Positions 17,038 through 25,753 of a stretch of 64,000 bases of DNA are shown piece by piece. Position 1 is the first letter of the stretch, and every line of letters begins with the position of its first letter. Origin of the DNA: Streptomyces sp. NRRL F-6492 (lineage in GTDB: Bacteria > Actinomycetota > Actinomycetes > Streptomycetales > Streptomycetaceae); contig NZ_LGEG01000218.1 in assembly GCF_001280125.1 (NCBI RefSeq), forward strand, positions 1 to 64,000, read 5' to 3'. The notes beneath the pieces are model-generated. The model worked only from the letters and a program-made list of their open reading frames with translations. It was not told the origin of the DNA and did not search any database. A program made the position numbers and the translations under genes.

Positions 17038-17934
17038 ATGTTCCACAGATGGCCGGCCGACAGCAGCGAGGAGCTGCTGGTCAGACTCGGGTCGCTGACC
17101 GCCCGGGCGCGCGAGCTGGCCGAGACGCAGCGCTCCCGCGTCGAGCTCGCCGTGGCCCTGCAGCGCGGCATGCTGCCCCCGGACCTTCCCAGCCCTCCCG
17201 GCGTCCGGCTGGCCGTCGGCTACATGCCCGCCAACCACGGGCTCAACGTCGGTGGCGACTGGTACGACGCCTTCCCCCTGCCCGACGGCCACATCGGCAT
17301 GTCCATCGGTGACGTGCAGGGGCACAACATCGAGGCCGCGGCCTTCATGGGGCAGGTCCGCGTGGGACTGCGCGCGCTGGCCTCCGTCACCGGGGACCCC
17401 GGGGAGCTGCTCGCCCGCACCAACGACCTGCTGGTCTCTCTGGGCGCCGACCTCTTCGCCACCTGCACCTTCCTGCGGCTCGACCCCGCCGCCGGCACGC
17501 TGGAGTGCGCACGGGCCGGTCACATCCCCCACATCTGGGCCACCGCCGACGGCCGCTCCGGCATCGACGACGGCGAGGGCGGGCCCCCGCTCGGTGTGCT
17601 CCGCGGGGTCGAGTACCCCGTCACGCGCCACCGGCTCACCACCGGCGGTGTCTTCGTCCTGCTGACCGACGGGGTGGTGGAAGGGCCCTCGCTCCCCCTC
17701 GACGACGGCCTGGACCAGGTGATGCGGCTCGCCGGGATCACCGCCGTCGCCGGGCTGGACGTCGACGCGCTCGCCACCGCCGTCATGAAGCTGGCGAGCA
17801 CGGTGGGGCACGAGGACGACGCCGCCGTCCTGGTCGTCGGCCACGACGGCGGTACGGCGTGGCCGGGGAAGGGCCGGGGGAAGGGGCCGGGCGGAGAGCC
17901 CTCTCCCCCGGTCGGCCCGCCCCCGAACAGGTGA
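17038..17934 (+). CDS. PP2C-type (SpoIIE/RsbU-like) serine phosphatase, catalytic domain only
   Basis: The 298-residue protein has a short N-terminal helix (residues 10-45, with AVALQRGMLPPDLP) and a SpoIIE-like phosphatase domain: GGDWYD (72-77), SIGDVQGHNIEAA with Asp92, TNDLLVSLG, CARAGHIPH and LLTDGVVEG, which hold the metal-binding Asp residues. Such enzymes dephosphorylate anti-sigma-factor antagonists. No sensor domain is attached. The tail is low-complexity Gly/Pro. A stand-alone MASE1 membrane gene follows 143 bases later on the same strand, a possible sensor partner. Confidence 0.88.
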   Translation: MFHRWPADSSEELLVRLGSLTARARELAETQRSRVELAVALQRGMLPPDLPSPPGVRLAVGYMPANHGLNVGGDWYDAFPLPDGHIGMSIGDVQGHNIEAAAFMGQVRVGLRALASVTGDPGELLARTNDLLVSLGADLFATCTFLRLDPAAGTLECARAGHIPHIWATADGRSGIDDGEGGPPLGVLRGVEYPVTRHRLTTGGVFVLLTDGVVEGPSLPLDDGLDQVMRLAGITAVAGLDVDALATAVMKLASTVGHEDDAAVLVVGHDGGTAWPGKGRGKGPGGEPSPPVGPPPNR

Positions 17935-18077
17935 CACCCCGCGCCCGGTGCCCGGAGGGGCCGGGCCGGATCGGACAGGATCGGACCGGGCCCCGGGCCC
18001 GGCCGGGCCCGTTCCGCGCGGCGCTGTCCGACACGCAGGGGGCCCTTGCCCGGCCGGGGCGGCCCGGCCGGTGTCTG

Positions 18078-19094
18078 ATGGCCGATGTGTTGGTTACTCG
18101 GCGGTTCCGGCCCCCTACGGAAACGGTCCTGGCCTCGCTGGCCGTGGCCGCCTGCTACTACGCGGCCGGACGGCTCGGTCTGCTGGGCCGCCTCGTCGTC
18201 GAAGGCGTGGTCGTCACGCCCATCTGGCCGCCCACGGGCGTCGCCGTCGCCGCCCTGCTGCTGCTCGGCGTACGGGTCTGGCCCGGCATCGCCCTCGGCT
18301 GCTTCCTCGTCATCGCCTCCCTCACCACCCCGGGGCTCACGACGGTGGTCACCGTCGTGAGCAACACCGCCGCGCCGCTGTGCGCCTTCCTGCTGCTGAG
18401 GCGGGTCGACTTCCGGCTCGACATGGCACGGCTGCGGGACGGAACCTGCCTGGTCTTCCTCGGCGGGTTCGGCGCCATGCTGATCAGTTCGACGGCGGGG
18501 GTCGGGCTGCACGTGGCGACCGGCTCCCTGGAGAAGAGCGAGTTCTGGCCGGTCTGGCTGGCCTGGTGGGCGGGCGACACGATGGGCGTGCTGCTCGTCA
18601 CTCCGCTCCTGCTCGCGTTCGCGGGCGCGGTCGGACGGTTCCGGCTGCGGCGCTGGATGGAGGCGATCTGTCTGAGCCTCGCGGCCCTGGTCCTCGTGCC
18701 GCTGGCCGTGCTCAGTCCGATGAGCCTGCTCTTCCTCGTCTTCCCCCTGCTGATCTGGACGGCGCTCCGCTTCCAGCTCGCCGGAAGCGTGCTGTGCGCG
18801 CTCTTCGCGTCCGTGCTCACCACCTTCGAGGCGACCGCCGGGCGGGGCGCGTTCCTCCACCTGTCGGACGTCGAGATCATGCTCAAGCTCCAGGCGTTCA
18901 ACGGCTCCGCCGCCCTGACCGCCCTGCTCCTCTCCTCCGTCATCACCGAGCAGCGCACGACCCGCAGGTCGGTGCGCCGCGCCTGCGAGGAACTGGCGGA
19001 GGTCCTGGAGCACCTCGCGGCGGGCGAGCCCTCGCCGAACCCGCCCACCGCCGGGAGCGGGGCCACCTCGCCCGGCGGGCGCCGGGACCCGTGA
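18078..19094 (+). CDS. MASE1-domain membrane sensor protein without output domain
   Basis: The 338-residue protein has about eight membrane helices (residues 14-290) and MASE1-like signatures: VTPIWPPTGVAVAALLLLG near 47, the WWAGDTMGVLLVTPLLLAF segment near 170, and conserved helix ends. MASE1 is an integral membrane sensor usually fused to GGDEF, kinase or PP2C domains. Here only a 60-residue cytoplasmic tail follows (QRTTRRSVRRACEELAEVL), so no enzymatic output is seen. No ribosome site is obvious. The preceding gene is a PP2C phosphatase without sensor. Confidence 0.8.
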   Translation: MADVLVTRRFRPPTETVLASLAVAACYYAAGRLGLLGRLVVEGVVVTPIWPPTGVAVAALLLLGVRVWPGIALGCFLVIASLTTPGLTTVVTVVSNTAAPLCAFLLLRRVDFRLDMARLRDGTCLVFLGGFGAMLISSTAGVGLHVATGSLEKSEFWPVWLAWWAGDTMGVLLVTPLLLAFAGAVGRFRLRRWMEAICLSLAALVLVPLAVLSPMSLLFLVFPLLIWTALRFQLAGSVLCALFASVLTTFEATAGRGAFLHLSDVEIMLKLQAFNGSAALTALLLSSVITEQRTTRRSVRRACEELAEVLEHLAAGEPSPNPPTAGSGATSPGGRRDP

Positions 19095-19177
19095 CCCCCG
19101 CCGCGACCCCGCCTGCGGGAGTGCCGAGTCGTACGGGGAGGGGCGGAACCCTGCGCGCGGGACCTCGCCGAAGCCGC

Positions 19178-19702
19178 TCAGCCCTTCACGGCCTCCGCGA
19201 TCCGGCGGGCGGCCCCGGCGGGTGTGAGGTGCGTGGTGTCGACGACCTCGGCCTCGGCGTGCAGCCACGCGCGGGCCGCCTCGGCATAGGGCTCCAGGTA
19301 CTGGAGGCGGAACGGGGAGTCGGGGCCGAGGACCGTGTCGTTCGCGATGCGCCCGCGGAGGGTGTCCCGGTCGGCGTGGAGGACGAAGTGCCTCACCGGG
19401 ATGCCGTGCCGGGCGAGACCGGAGCTGATCTCGCGCCAGTACTCCTCGACCAGGACGGTCATGGGGATCACCAGGGTGCCGCCGGTGTAGTCGAGTACGC
19501 GCCGGGCGGTCTCGACCACGAGCGGCCGCCACGGCGGCCAGTGCTGGAAGTTGTCCGTCTCGGGCAGCCCCGGTGTGATGTCCATGAGCGTCTCGCCGAC
19601 CTTCTCGGCGTCGAACACCCGTGAATCCGGGATCAGCTGCCGCACGAGCGCGCTGGTGGTGGTCTTGCCCGCACCATGGGTGCCGTTGAGCCATACGATC
19701 AT
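19178..19702 (-). CDS. P-loop AAA/kinase-like ATPase (TmrB-like)
   Basis: The 174-residue protein has an N-terminal P-loop GTHGAGKT (7-14) and resembles small P-loop kinases and TmrB-type tunicamycin-resistance ATPases: DAEKVGETLMD, TLVIPMTVLVEEYW, HFVLHADRDTLRGRI. It may phosphorylate or sequester a small molecule, but the substrate is unknown. The ATG has no ribosome site; TACTGT lies 7 bases upstream, as in a leaderless promoter. A GTG further upstream would add a poor, low-complexity extension. Confidence 0.8.
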   Translation of the reverse strand: MIVWLNGTHGAGKTTTSALVRQLIPDSRVFDAEKVGETLMDITPGLPETDNFQHWPPWRPLVVETARRVLDYTGGTLVIPMTVLVEEYWREISSGLARHGIPVRHFVLHADRDTLRGRIANDTVLGPDSPFRLQYLEPYAEAARAWLHAEAEVVDTTHLTPAGAARRIAEAVKG

Positions 19703-19908
19703 GGGATCGACAGTAGTCAGTGCACAGGGGCGGGCGCCCTTCACGATGCCGCCAGGGGCCGGGCCGCCGGGGACGCCCGGGGCGCCTCGCGTCTCGTACG
19801 TTTGCCCGGGAGGAGCGGTGGAAGAGTTGACTCCGACGACCGGCCGGCCGAGTCGCGGTCGGGGCGGCCGGACCTCCTCGGCGCCATGACTCGAACAGGA
19901 GCCCTCCG

Positions 19909-20514
19909 TTGCGCTTCTACGCCCAGACACCCGCACGCCGGAACCGCCAGGTGCTCGTGGACCTGATCGCCCTGGCCCTGATCGCCGTCGCGGTGTGGGC
20001 GGCCCTCGCCGTCCGCGAGACGATCATGCTGCTGGCCGAACCGGGACGCAAGGTGGAGAGCTCCGGCGACAGTCTCGCCAAGGAGCTCGGGGAGGCGGGG
20101 AACGCCGCGTCGGGCGTGCCGTTCGTCGGTGACGTCCTGGAGAAGCCGCTCCGGTCCGCGGCCGACGCCAGCTCCGGCTTCGCCGACGCGGGCGTGTCGT
20201 TCCAGGAGACCGTCGGGCAGGTCGCCGACGTGGTCACGGCGGCCCTCATCGTCGTTCCGGTGCTCTTCGTCCTGCTGCTGTGGCTCCCGCCGCGCCTGCT
20301 CTGGATCCGGCGCGGCAACACCCTGCGCCGCCTCGCCGAGGCTCCCGGGGGCGACGACCTGCTCGCCCTGCGCGCCCTCACCGGCCCTCCGGCCGCACTC
20401 GCCGGACTGCCGGTCCCGCCCGGCGGCTGGGCCGACGCCTGGCGCCAGGGGGACCCGCAAGCCATCGCCGACCTCAGCACGCTCGCGCTCAAGCACATCG
20501 GGCTCCGGCCCTGA
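19909..20514 (+). CDS. Two-span membrane protein of unknown function
   Basis: The 201-residue protein starts at TTG with AGGAG 7 bases upstream. A hydrophobic helix at residues 18-45 and another near 107-128 enclose a roughly 60-residue extracytoplasmic loop rich in Gly, Ser and Glu. The C-terminal 70 residues are cytoplasmic and start with a basic stretch (RLLWIRRGNTLRR). It resembles uncharacterised actinobacterial membrane proteins; no function is assigned. Confidence 0.75.
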   Translation: MRFYAQTPARRNRQVLVDLIALALIAVAVWAALAVRETIMLLAEPGRKVESSGDSLAKELGEAGNAASGVPFVGDVLEKPLRSAADASSGFADAGVSFQETVGQVADVVTAALIVVPVLFVLLLWLPPRLLWIRRGNTLRRLAEAPGGDDLLALRALTGPPAALAGLPVPPGGWADAWRQGDPQAIADLSTLALKHIGLRP

Positions 20515-20563
20515 GCGGGCGGCGGGGGGTCGTCGGGGCGGGGGCAGCCCGGTCCGGCGTCGT

Positions 20564-20833
20564 GTGACGCGGGACGTCGACCGGTCGCGGGGGGTCACCA
20601 CCCGGTGGTACGGCATCGTGCTCGACAGGCGGCTGCCGGCCCTGGGAACGGGGCACGACGGCGACTTCGTCCGGCACACCGCCGCCAAGGGCGACAGGCC
20701 CGTCGGCCACGTCCCCACCACGGCCGTCGCCGAGGTGGCGGGCGGCCCGCCGGTCTGCGACGGCGAGGTGCTCGACAGCAGGAGGTCGCGCGACATGGCC
20801 CGGGCGGGGGCGGGGCGGTCGGCCGGGCCCTGA
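20564..20833 (+). CDS. Possible small hypothetical protein
   Basis: An 89-residue frame from GTG has nearly all codons ending in G or C, as expected for real genes of this genome. The segment TTRWYGIVLDRRLPALG looks protein-like, but there is no ribosome site and I recognise no family. It occupies the middle of a 560-base gap that otherwise holds nothing identifiable. It could be a gene fragment. Confidence 0.35.
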   Translation: MTRDVDRSRGVTTRWYGIVLDRRLPALGTGHDGDFVRHTAAKGDRPVGHVPTTAVAEVAGGPPVCDGEVLDSRRSRDMARAGAGRSAGP

Positions 20834-21076
20834 TCCGCCGGACGGTCCTCGGGCCGTGTCCGGCGGGCAGCACCCCCGCACGGAGAGCGGCACCGTCCGT
20901 CCGGAGAGTGACCCGGAGGGCAACGTAGCCCCTCTGGCGGGAACTTCGTCCTGTAACAGGGCTGCGGTCACCCGTGCGGAGGCGATACTGATCGTGGTGG
21001 GCGCCCCGCCGTCGAGCCGGTCACGGGCCCGGCCGGTGGGGACGCGTCTTGTCGTTGTCTCCGAGGGGAGCCGTTC

Positions 21077-21772
21077 ATGACCACGGCGAAAGACCTGTTC
21101 ATCATCGCCATGGAGCCGGGGCCGGAGCGTGCCGTGGGGCAGGGCGACCTGTCGCTCGCACTCGCGGGGGCCGAGCTGATCGACCTCATCGGTGCGGGGG
21201 CCGTCACCGTGGACGGCGACCGCATCGTGCCGGGCGGGCCGTCGGCGCCCGACGACCGGCTCCTGGACGAGGCCGCGGCACGGCTCACCCGGCAGCGGCC
21301 CTACGAGCGGATCGAGGACTGGCTGTGGCGCCGGGGCCGAGACCTCTCGGCCGCGTACCAGACCGCGCTGGAGGAGGACGGGGAGCTGACGCGGAGGCGA
21401 AGCGGCCGGCTGCCCTTCGGGGCGGAGCGCGTGGAACCGGTCGACACGCCCGCTCGCCGCCGGGCGGCCGACCGCCGGGAGGAGGGGGAGCCCGTCCTGG
21501 CCGCCCTCGCCTCGGCCGTGGGCCTCGACGGCGAACGCTTCGACGAGGAGCCCGATCCCGACGGGGAGCCCGGGTTCGACCGGGAGACCGACCCCGACGA
21601 GGAGGCCGGCCCCGACCAGGAGCGCGTTCCCGACGACGAGCCCGGTCTCGGCGACGAGGCGGTGACGACCGTGGTGGCCGCCGTCCACGACGCGGTGATG
21701 GAGCTGGAGGCCGTACGCCAGAGGCGGACCATCGAGAGCGCGGCCTTCGCCAACCTCTGGCGCGGGCCGTAG
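21077..21772 (+). CDS. GPP34-family protein with an acidic insertion
   Basis: The 231-residue protein starts MTTAKDLFIIAMEP and continues with LSLALAGAELIDLIGAGAVTVDGDRI, the N-terminal part of the GPP34 (GOLPH3-like) fold common in actinobacteria. The family binds phosphoinositides in eukaryotes; its bacterial role is unknown. Residues about 155-200 form a repetitive acidic stretch of Glu, Asp and Pro that is not part of the usual fold. The C-terminal helix (TTVVAAVHDAVMELEAVRQRRTI) resumes the family pattern. GAGGGGAGCC precedes the ATG. Confidence 0.85.
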   Translation: MTTAKDLFIIAMEPGPERAVGQGDLSLALAGAELIDLIGAGAVTVDGDRIVPGGPSAPDDRLLDEAAARLTRQRPYERIEDWLWRRGRDLSAAYQTALEEDGELTRRRSGRLPFGAERVEPVDTPARRRAADRREEGEPVLAALASAVGLDGERFDEEPDPDGEPGFDRETDPDEEAGPDQERVPDDEPGLGDEAVTTVVAAVHDAVMELEAVRQRRTIESAAFANLWRGP

Positions 21773-21974
21773 AGCGGGTCCGGGGGCGCGATCGGGGTCG
21801 GTGGGCTTCCCCCCGGGGGGCGTCGGAGGACCACCGCGCCCCGGGCCGGAGGTCGGTACGCGTACACGAGGAGCAGGCACAGGTTCCTGAAGGGCGTGAC
21901 GGATCCGCCGGGCGGTGCGAGGACCGCCCGACGGCCGCTCCCCCGGCGTCACGGCCCGTCGACGCCCAGGGGCG

Positions 21975-22595
21975 TCAAGGCCGCGGGCGTTCGCCCGGGG
22001 CAGGCCGGACCGGGGTGCGCAGCCCCGCCAGGAGCCGGTCGAGCGCCTGTTCCGCGGCCCGGGGGTCCCCGCCCCGCGCGATCCAGAGCGCGGTCTCGTT
22101 CATCGCCCCCGAGAGCAGCCGGGCCAGGGGCTCCAACGGCTGATCGGCGATGGTCCCGGCCGCGGCGAGCGCCTCCAGGGCCTCCGCGAGGTGCCGGGCG
22201 GAGGACTCCTCGTCCAGGGTCCGCCACTCGTCCCAGCCCAGGACGGTCGGCGCGTCGACCAGCAGGATCCGTCGTACCGCCGGATCGGTCCCCGCGGCCA
22301 GGAAGGCGTGGCAGCCGGCCCGGAGTCGCTCCCAGAGGTCCGTGTGCCGCTCGGCCGCGGTCGCGACCCGCTCCCCCAGTTCGTGCTGGACCTCGGAGAC
22401 GACGGCCCGGAAGAGCCCCGCCTTGCTGTCGAAGTGGTGGTAGGCGGCCCCCTTGGTGACCCCGGCGGCCCGCGCCACTTCGGCCAGCACCACGTGGTGG
22501 TAGCCGTCGGCGGCGAACCGCCGTCTGCCTTCGTCCAGCAGCGCCCGCCGCGTGGCCGCCCGCTGCTCCGCCCGGTTGACCGCCGTCTCCCTCAC
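21975..22595 (-). CDS. TetR-family transcriptional repressor
   Basis: The 206-residue protein has an N-terminal TetR helix-turn-helix (residues 15-60), with LAEVARAAGVTKGAAYHHFDSKAGLFRAV, and a variable helical ligand-binding domain. It starts at GTG with GGAGGAAGG upstream. It diverges from a VOC-family gene, and the 99 bases between them contain two nearly identical palindromes, the probable operators through which it represses itself and the VOC gene. The ligand is unknown. Confidence 0.92.
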   Translation of the reverse strand: MRETAVNRAEQRAATRRALLDEGRRRFAADGYHHVVLAEVARAAGVTKGAAYHHFDSKAGLFRAVVSEVQHELGERVATAAERHTDLWERLRAGCHAFLAAGTDPAVRRILLVDAPTVLGWDEWRTLDEESSARHLAEALEALAAAGTIADQPLEPLARLLSGAMNETALWIARGGDPRAAEQALDRLLAGLRTPVRPAPGERPRP

Positions 22596-22622
22596 CCTTC
22601 CTCCTTCACCCTTCCCTTTTCA

Positions 22623-22668
22623 CATACCCGAGGTATGCTAACGCCATAATTCGCGTACCCGAGGTATG
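22623..22668. promoter_or_regulatory. Pair of palindromic TetR operators
   Basis: CATACC-CGA-GGTATG (22623-22637) is a perfect 6+3+6 palindrome, and CGTACC-CGA-GGTATG (22654-22668) is the same with one change. They are 31 bases apart. A CATAAT -10-like box lies between (22645-22650). The placement between a tetR gene and a divergent gene strongly suggests the operators of that regulator. Confidence 0.8.
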
Positions 22669-22694
22669 CGAAAGGGAGACGGAGGGCCCCGGCC

Positions 22695-23144
22695 ATGACG
22701 AACGGACCCACCACCACACCCACGACCGGGCTCGGCGGCTTCTACCCGGTGCTCGCCACCCGGGACGTGGCGGCCTCCCGCGACTTCTACACCCGGTACT
22801 TCGGTTTCGAGGTGACCTTCGAGGCGGACTGGTACGTCAGCCTGCGCCGCCCCGACGCCCCGCAGTACGAGCTCGCCCTCCTCGACCACGCCCACCCGAC
22901 CGTCCCCGAGGGGCACCGGGCCGCGCTCCGGGGCGGCCTGCTGCTGAACTTCGAGGTGGACGACGTGGACTCCGAACACCGGCGGCTCGTGGCGGAGGCC
23001 GGCCTGCCCGAGCTGCTGTCCCTGCGCACCGAGGACTTCGGGCAGCGGCACTTCGTCGTCGCCGCCCCCGACGGGGTGCTGATCGACGTCATCACCGTCG
23101 TCCCGCCCGGCGAGGAGTACGCCGCCGGGTACACCGGCGTCTGA
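22695..23144 (+). CDS. VOC-family (glyoxalase/bleomycin-resistance-like) protein
   Basis: The 149-residue single-domain protein shows the VOC beta-alpha-beta-beta-beta pattern: [23 protein letters not shown], then [16 protein letters not shown], and a late [17 protein letters not shown]. The family includes dioxygenases, isomerases and drug-binding proteins; the metal site is not certain here. The gene is the likely target of the divergent TetR repressor and may respond to the same small molecule. Confidence 0.85.
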   Translation: MTNGPTTTPTTGLGGFYPVLATRDVAASRDFYTRYFGFEVTFEADWYVSLRRPDAPQYELALLDHAHPTVPEGHRAALRGGLLLNFEVDDVDSEHRRLVAEAGLPELLSLRTEDFGQRHFVVAAPDGVLIDVITVVPPGEEYAAGYTGV

Positions 23145-23176
23145 GGTCCGGTGCGGGGCGAGGTCGCGCCGCGCCC

Positions 23177-25666
23177 TCAGCCCAGTCGTACGACCGCCTT
23201 GTGGGTGGCCGCGAGGGTTCCCGGGGCGACGCGGAGCCGGAGCGTGGCGCCCGTGCCCAGGACCTGGACCGCCGGGTCCCGGGAGAGGACGGCGGGGACG
23301 GGGCGGTTCCACGTCAGGTCGATCGTCGCGCCGTCCCGGAGCGGGCCGGAGACGCAGAGCGTGGCCGTGGTGCCCGACTCGCGGATCAGGACCGACGCGG
23401 GGGCGCCGGCCGTGACCTCGCCGACCGTGCCCGCGACCCAGAGGTTGAGGCCGGTGAAGCCCAGGGAGGGGACGCGTACGCCCTGATGCTCGTCGGTGTT
23501 GGCGAGGACGGCGACCCAGCCCCGGTCGGCCGCGCGGGCCGCCGTCCGCTCCCGGCTCGCCCCGGGCATGAGGACGTACGCGTACGTCGCCCGGGTCGGG
23601 TCGGCGCCGTGGTCGAACCAGAGCGTCAGGTACCGGCGCGTGACCCGGTCGGTCACGGCGCCCAGGTTGATGTCCGACCAGGCGCCCGTGCGCGCCTGGC
23701 GCAGGGCCTTCAGGGAGGAGGGCGCGCCGCCCGGGAAGACGTAGCCGGCGTGCCCCGCGAGGTGCGCCCAGCGGGCCCCGGTGAGCGTGGCGCTCCAGCC
23801 GAGTGCCGTGGACCGGGCGGCGCCGTCGACGGTGAGGGCGTGGACGCCGTGCTCGCCGAGGTTGCGGTTGTCCACGGTCGACTCGACGCCGGTGCCGTCG
23901 CGGCCGTGGATCCCGGCGCCCAGGCAGACGACCGCGTCGTCGAGGAAGAACCAGGACTTCTTGGCCAGGAGCGTGGAGGAGAGCCCCTTCAGGTACTGTC
24001 CGACCGCCGCGTACGTGCCGTCCGTCGTCCCGCCGACCCATCGGACGTCGGGCCGCGCGGCGCCCCAGGCGCCCCCCTCGCCGTCGGCGAGCGGCTTGCG
24101 CGAGGCGGTGGTGCCGGGCAGCCGGCAGGGGTCGACGGTGGGCCAGAAGTCGTCGCTGTACTGCCCGTTGGCGAAGGTGTCGCCCCACCAGTAGAGCATT
24201 CCCGAACCGCTGTGCCAGGCGCGCAGGTTCTCGCCGTTGCCGTTCTCGTAGTACGTGATGCGCTTCGAGGCCATGGCGAGCGAGGCCGCCCAGCCCGGCC
24301 GGCGGTGCACGGCCCGGTCCATGCCGGGGAAGAGCCGGTGCCCGGTCGGTTCGGGGCTCGTCGCGGCCGGGCCGTCGTCGATCCCCTTGAGGCGGGCGAG
24401 CGCGGCGACGCCGAGGGCGGGGCTCGTCAGGAGCGGGCTGTAGCGGTCCCGGGCGATCCAGCCCTTGACCATGCCCTCCCAGCGGGTCTTCTCGGCGTTC
24501 GACGCGCTCCGCGCGAGCAGGGCGACGCAGGCGATGATCCCGTGGCCGCGCAGGTGGTCGTCCTGCCGGACGGCCCGGGTGTCGGTCTTCTGCACTCCCC
24601 GGCTGACCGCCCGGCCCGAGACGGCGTCCATGGCGAGGCCGTTGAAGAGGAAGGGCGCGTACGCCTTCTCCACCGAGTCGAGCACCACCTGCCGGCCGCC
24701 GTCGGTGACCTCCCAGGCCGAGCCCTTGAGCAGGGCGAAGAGGAGGGAGAGACCGCCGAGCATGACGGCCCCGTACGAACCGGCGTAGGGGACGTAGGTG
24801 TGCTGGACGAAGCTGCCGTCGGCGTACAGGCCGTCGCCGGAGGTGACGTACGGGAAGACGGGCGAGAGCGCGTCGCGGGCCAGGGCGAGCTTCGCCGGGG
24901 ACTTCCCGAGGACGCCGCGCAGCGCGATGACCCGGCAGAGGTCGACGCGGTTGGCGCCGGTGGAGGTGCCGGTGTAGTTCGCGACCGCGCCGTCGGGGAC
25001 GAAGTGGTCGACGGCGGCGCAGTGTGCGGCGATGCGGGCGGCGCCGAGGTGGTCGTACAGCAGGACGTCGATGTCGAGCAGCGCCTGCGGGAAGCCGATC
25101 TGCCAGCTGTACCAGTTGCCGTACCGGGCCCGGCCCGCGTGGTACGCCTGGTCGTGGAGGTGGTCGAGCCCGGCCAGGATCTCGGCGCGCAGGCCCGGGT
25201 TGCCGGTGAGGCCGGTGCCGGGCTGGGCGTACGCCTCGGCGAGGGTGCGCAGCCGGGTACAACTGGTCTGAAGGTTGCCGGAGTACGTGTACGACTCGGG
25301 GTCCGTGTCCGGGTCGGGGTCCGCGTAGGGGAGGTCCGGCCAGAGGGAGCCGTCGGCCGGCGCCATGGCGGCGCGCAGGTCGCGGGCGGTGGCGCCGAGC
25401 GCGGCCAGCTTGGCGGCGAAGGGCTCGGCGCCCGCGTCGAAACCGCTGCCGAGGAGCAGGTCGCGCCAGGTCAGGCGGAGGGTGTCGTAGGCGTCGGCGG
25501 CGTGCGCGGGGGACGGTGCGGCGAGCGGGAGGGTGAGGGTCGCGGTGCCGAGGGCGGCGCGGAGCAGACCGCGGCGGGAGAGCGGGGAGGCGGGCCCGGC
25601 GGCCGGGGAGGAGGGCGAGGCCGAGGACGACGAAGACGGTGAGGGGGACGAGGGCGATGAGGGCAT
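23177..25666 (-). CDS. Secreted polysaccharide lyase family 8 (hyaluronate/chondroitin/xanthan lyase type)
   Basis: The 829-residue precursor has a low-complexity Ser/Pro N terminus and a Tat signal (SRRGLLRAALG, Arg31-Arg32, cleavage after AHA near 56). An alpha/alpha-toroid domain follows, with Asn184 in NWYSWQIG, His289 and Tyr298; the 9-residue His-Tyr spacing is that of PL8 catalytic residues. Beta-sandwich domains with ENGNGENLRAWHSGSG and SWFFLDDAVVCLG complete the family layout. It cleaves acidic polysaccharides by beta-elimination outside the cell; the exact polymer is not predictable. The ATG at 25666 is chosen because GAGAGG precedes it. Confidence 0.9.
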   Translation of the reverse strand: MPSSPSSPSPSSSSSASPSSPAAGPASPLSRRGLLRAALGTATLTLPLAAPSPAHAADAYDTLRLTWRDLLLGSGFDAGAEPFAAKLAALGATARDLRAAMAPADGSLWPDLPYADPDPDTDPESYTYSGNLQTSCTRLRTLAEAYAQPGTGLTGNPGLRAEILAGLDHLHDQAYHAGRARYGNWYSWQIGFPQALLDIDVLLYDHLGAARIAAHCAAVDHFVPDGAVANYTGTSTGANRVDLCRVIALRGVLGKSPAKLALARDALSPVFPYVTSGDGLYADGSFVQHTYVPYAGSYGAVMLGGLSLLFALLKGSAWEVTDGGRQVVLDSVEKAYAPFLFNGLAMDAVSGRAVSRGVQKTDTRAVRQDDHLRGHGIIACVALLARSASNAEKTRWEGMVKGWIARDRYSPLLTSPALGVAALARLKGIDDGPAATSPEPTGHRLFPGMDRAVHRRPGWAASLAMASKRITYYENGNGENLRAWHSGSGMLYWWGDTFANGQYSDDFWPTVDPCRLPGTTASRKPLADGEGGAWGAARPDVRWVGGTTDGTYAAVGQYLKGLSSTLLAKKSWFFLDDAVVCLGAGIHGRDGTGVESTVDNRNLGEHGVHALTVDGAARSTALGWSATLTGARWAHLAGHAGYVFPGGAPSSLKALRQARTGAWSDINLGAVTDRVTRRYLTLWFDHGADPTRATYAYVLMPGASRERTAARAADRGWVAVLANTDEHQGVRVPSLGFTGLNLWVAGTVGEVTAGAPASVLIRESGTTATLCVSGPLRDGATIDLTWNRPVPAVLSRDPAVQVLGTGATLRLRVAPGTLAATHKAVVRLG

Positions 25667-25753
25667 GGCGAGGCAGACCTCTCGGGTGGACGGGGAAAGG
25701 GCGCCCGGCGGTGGCTCTGTGGCCGACAGCATGCCCGGGATAGAAAGCGATTA

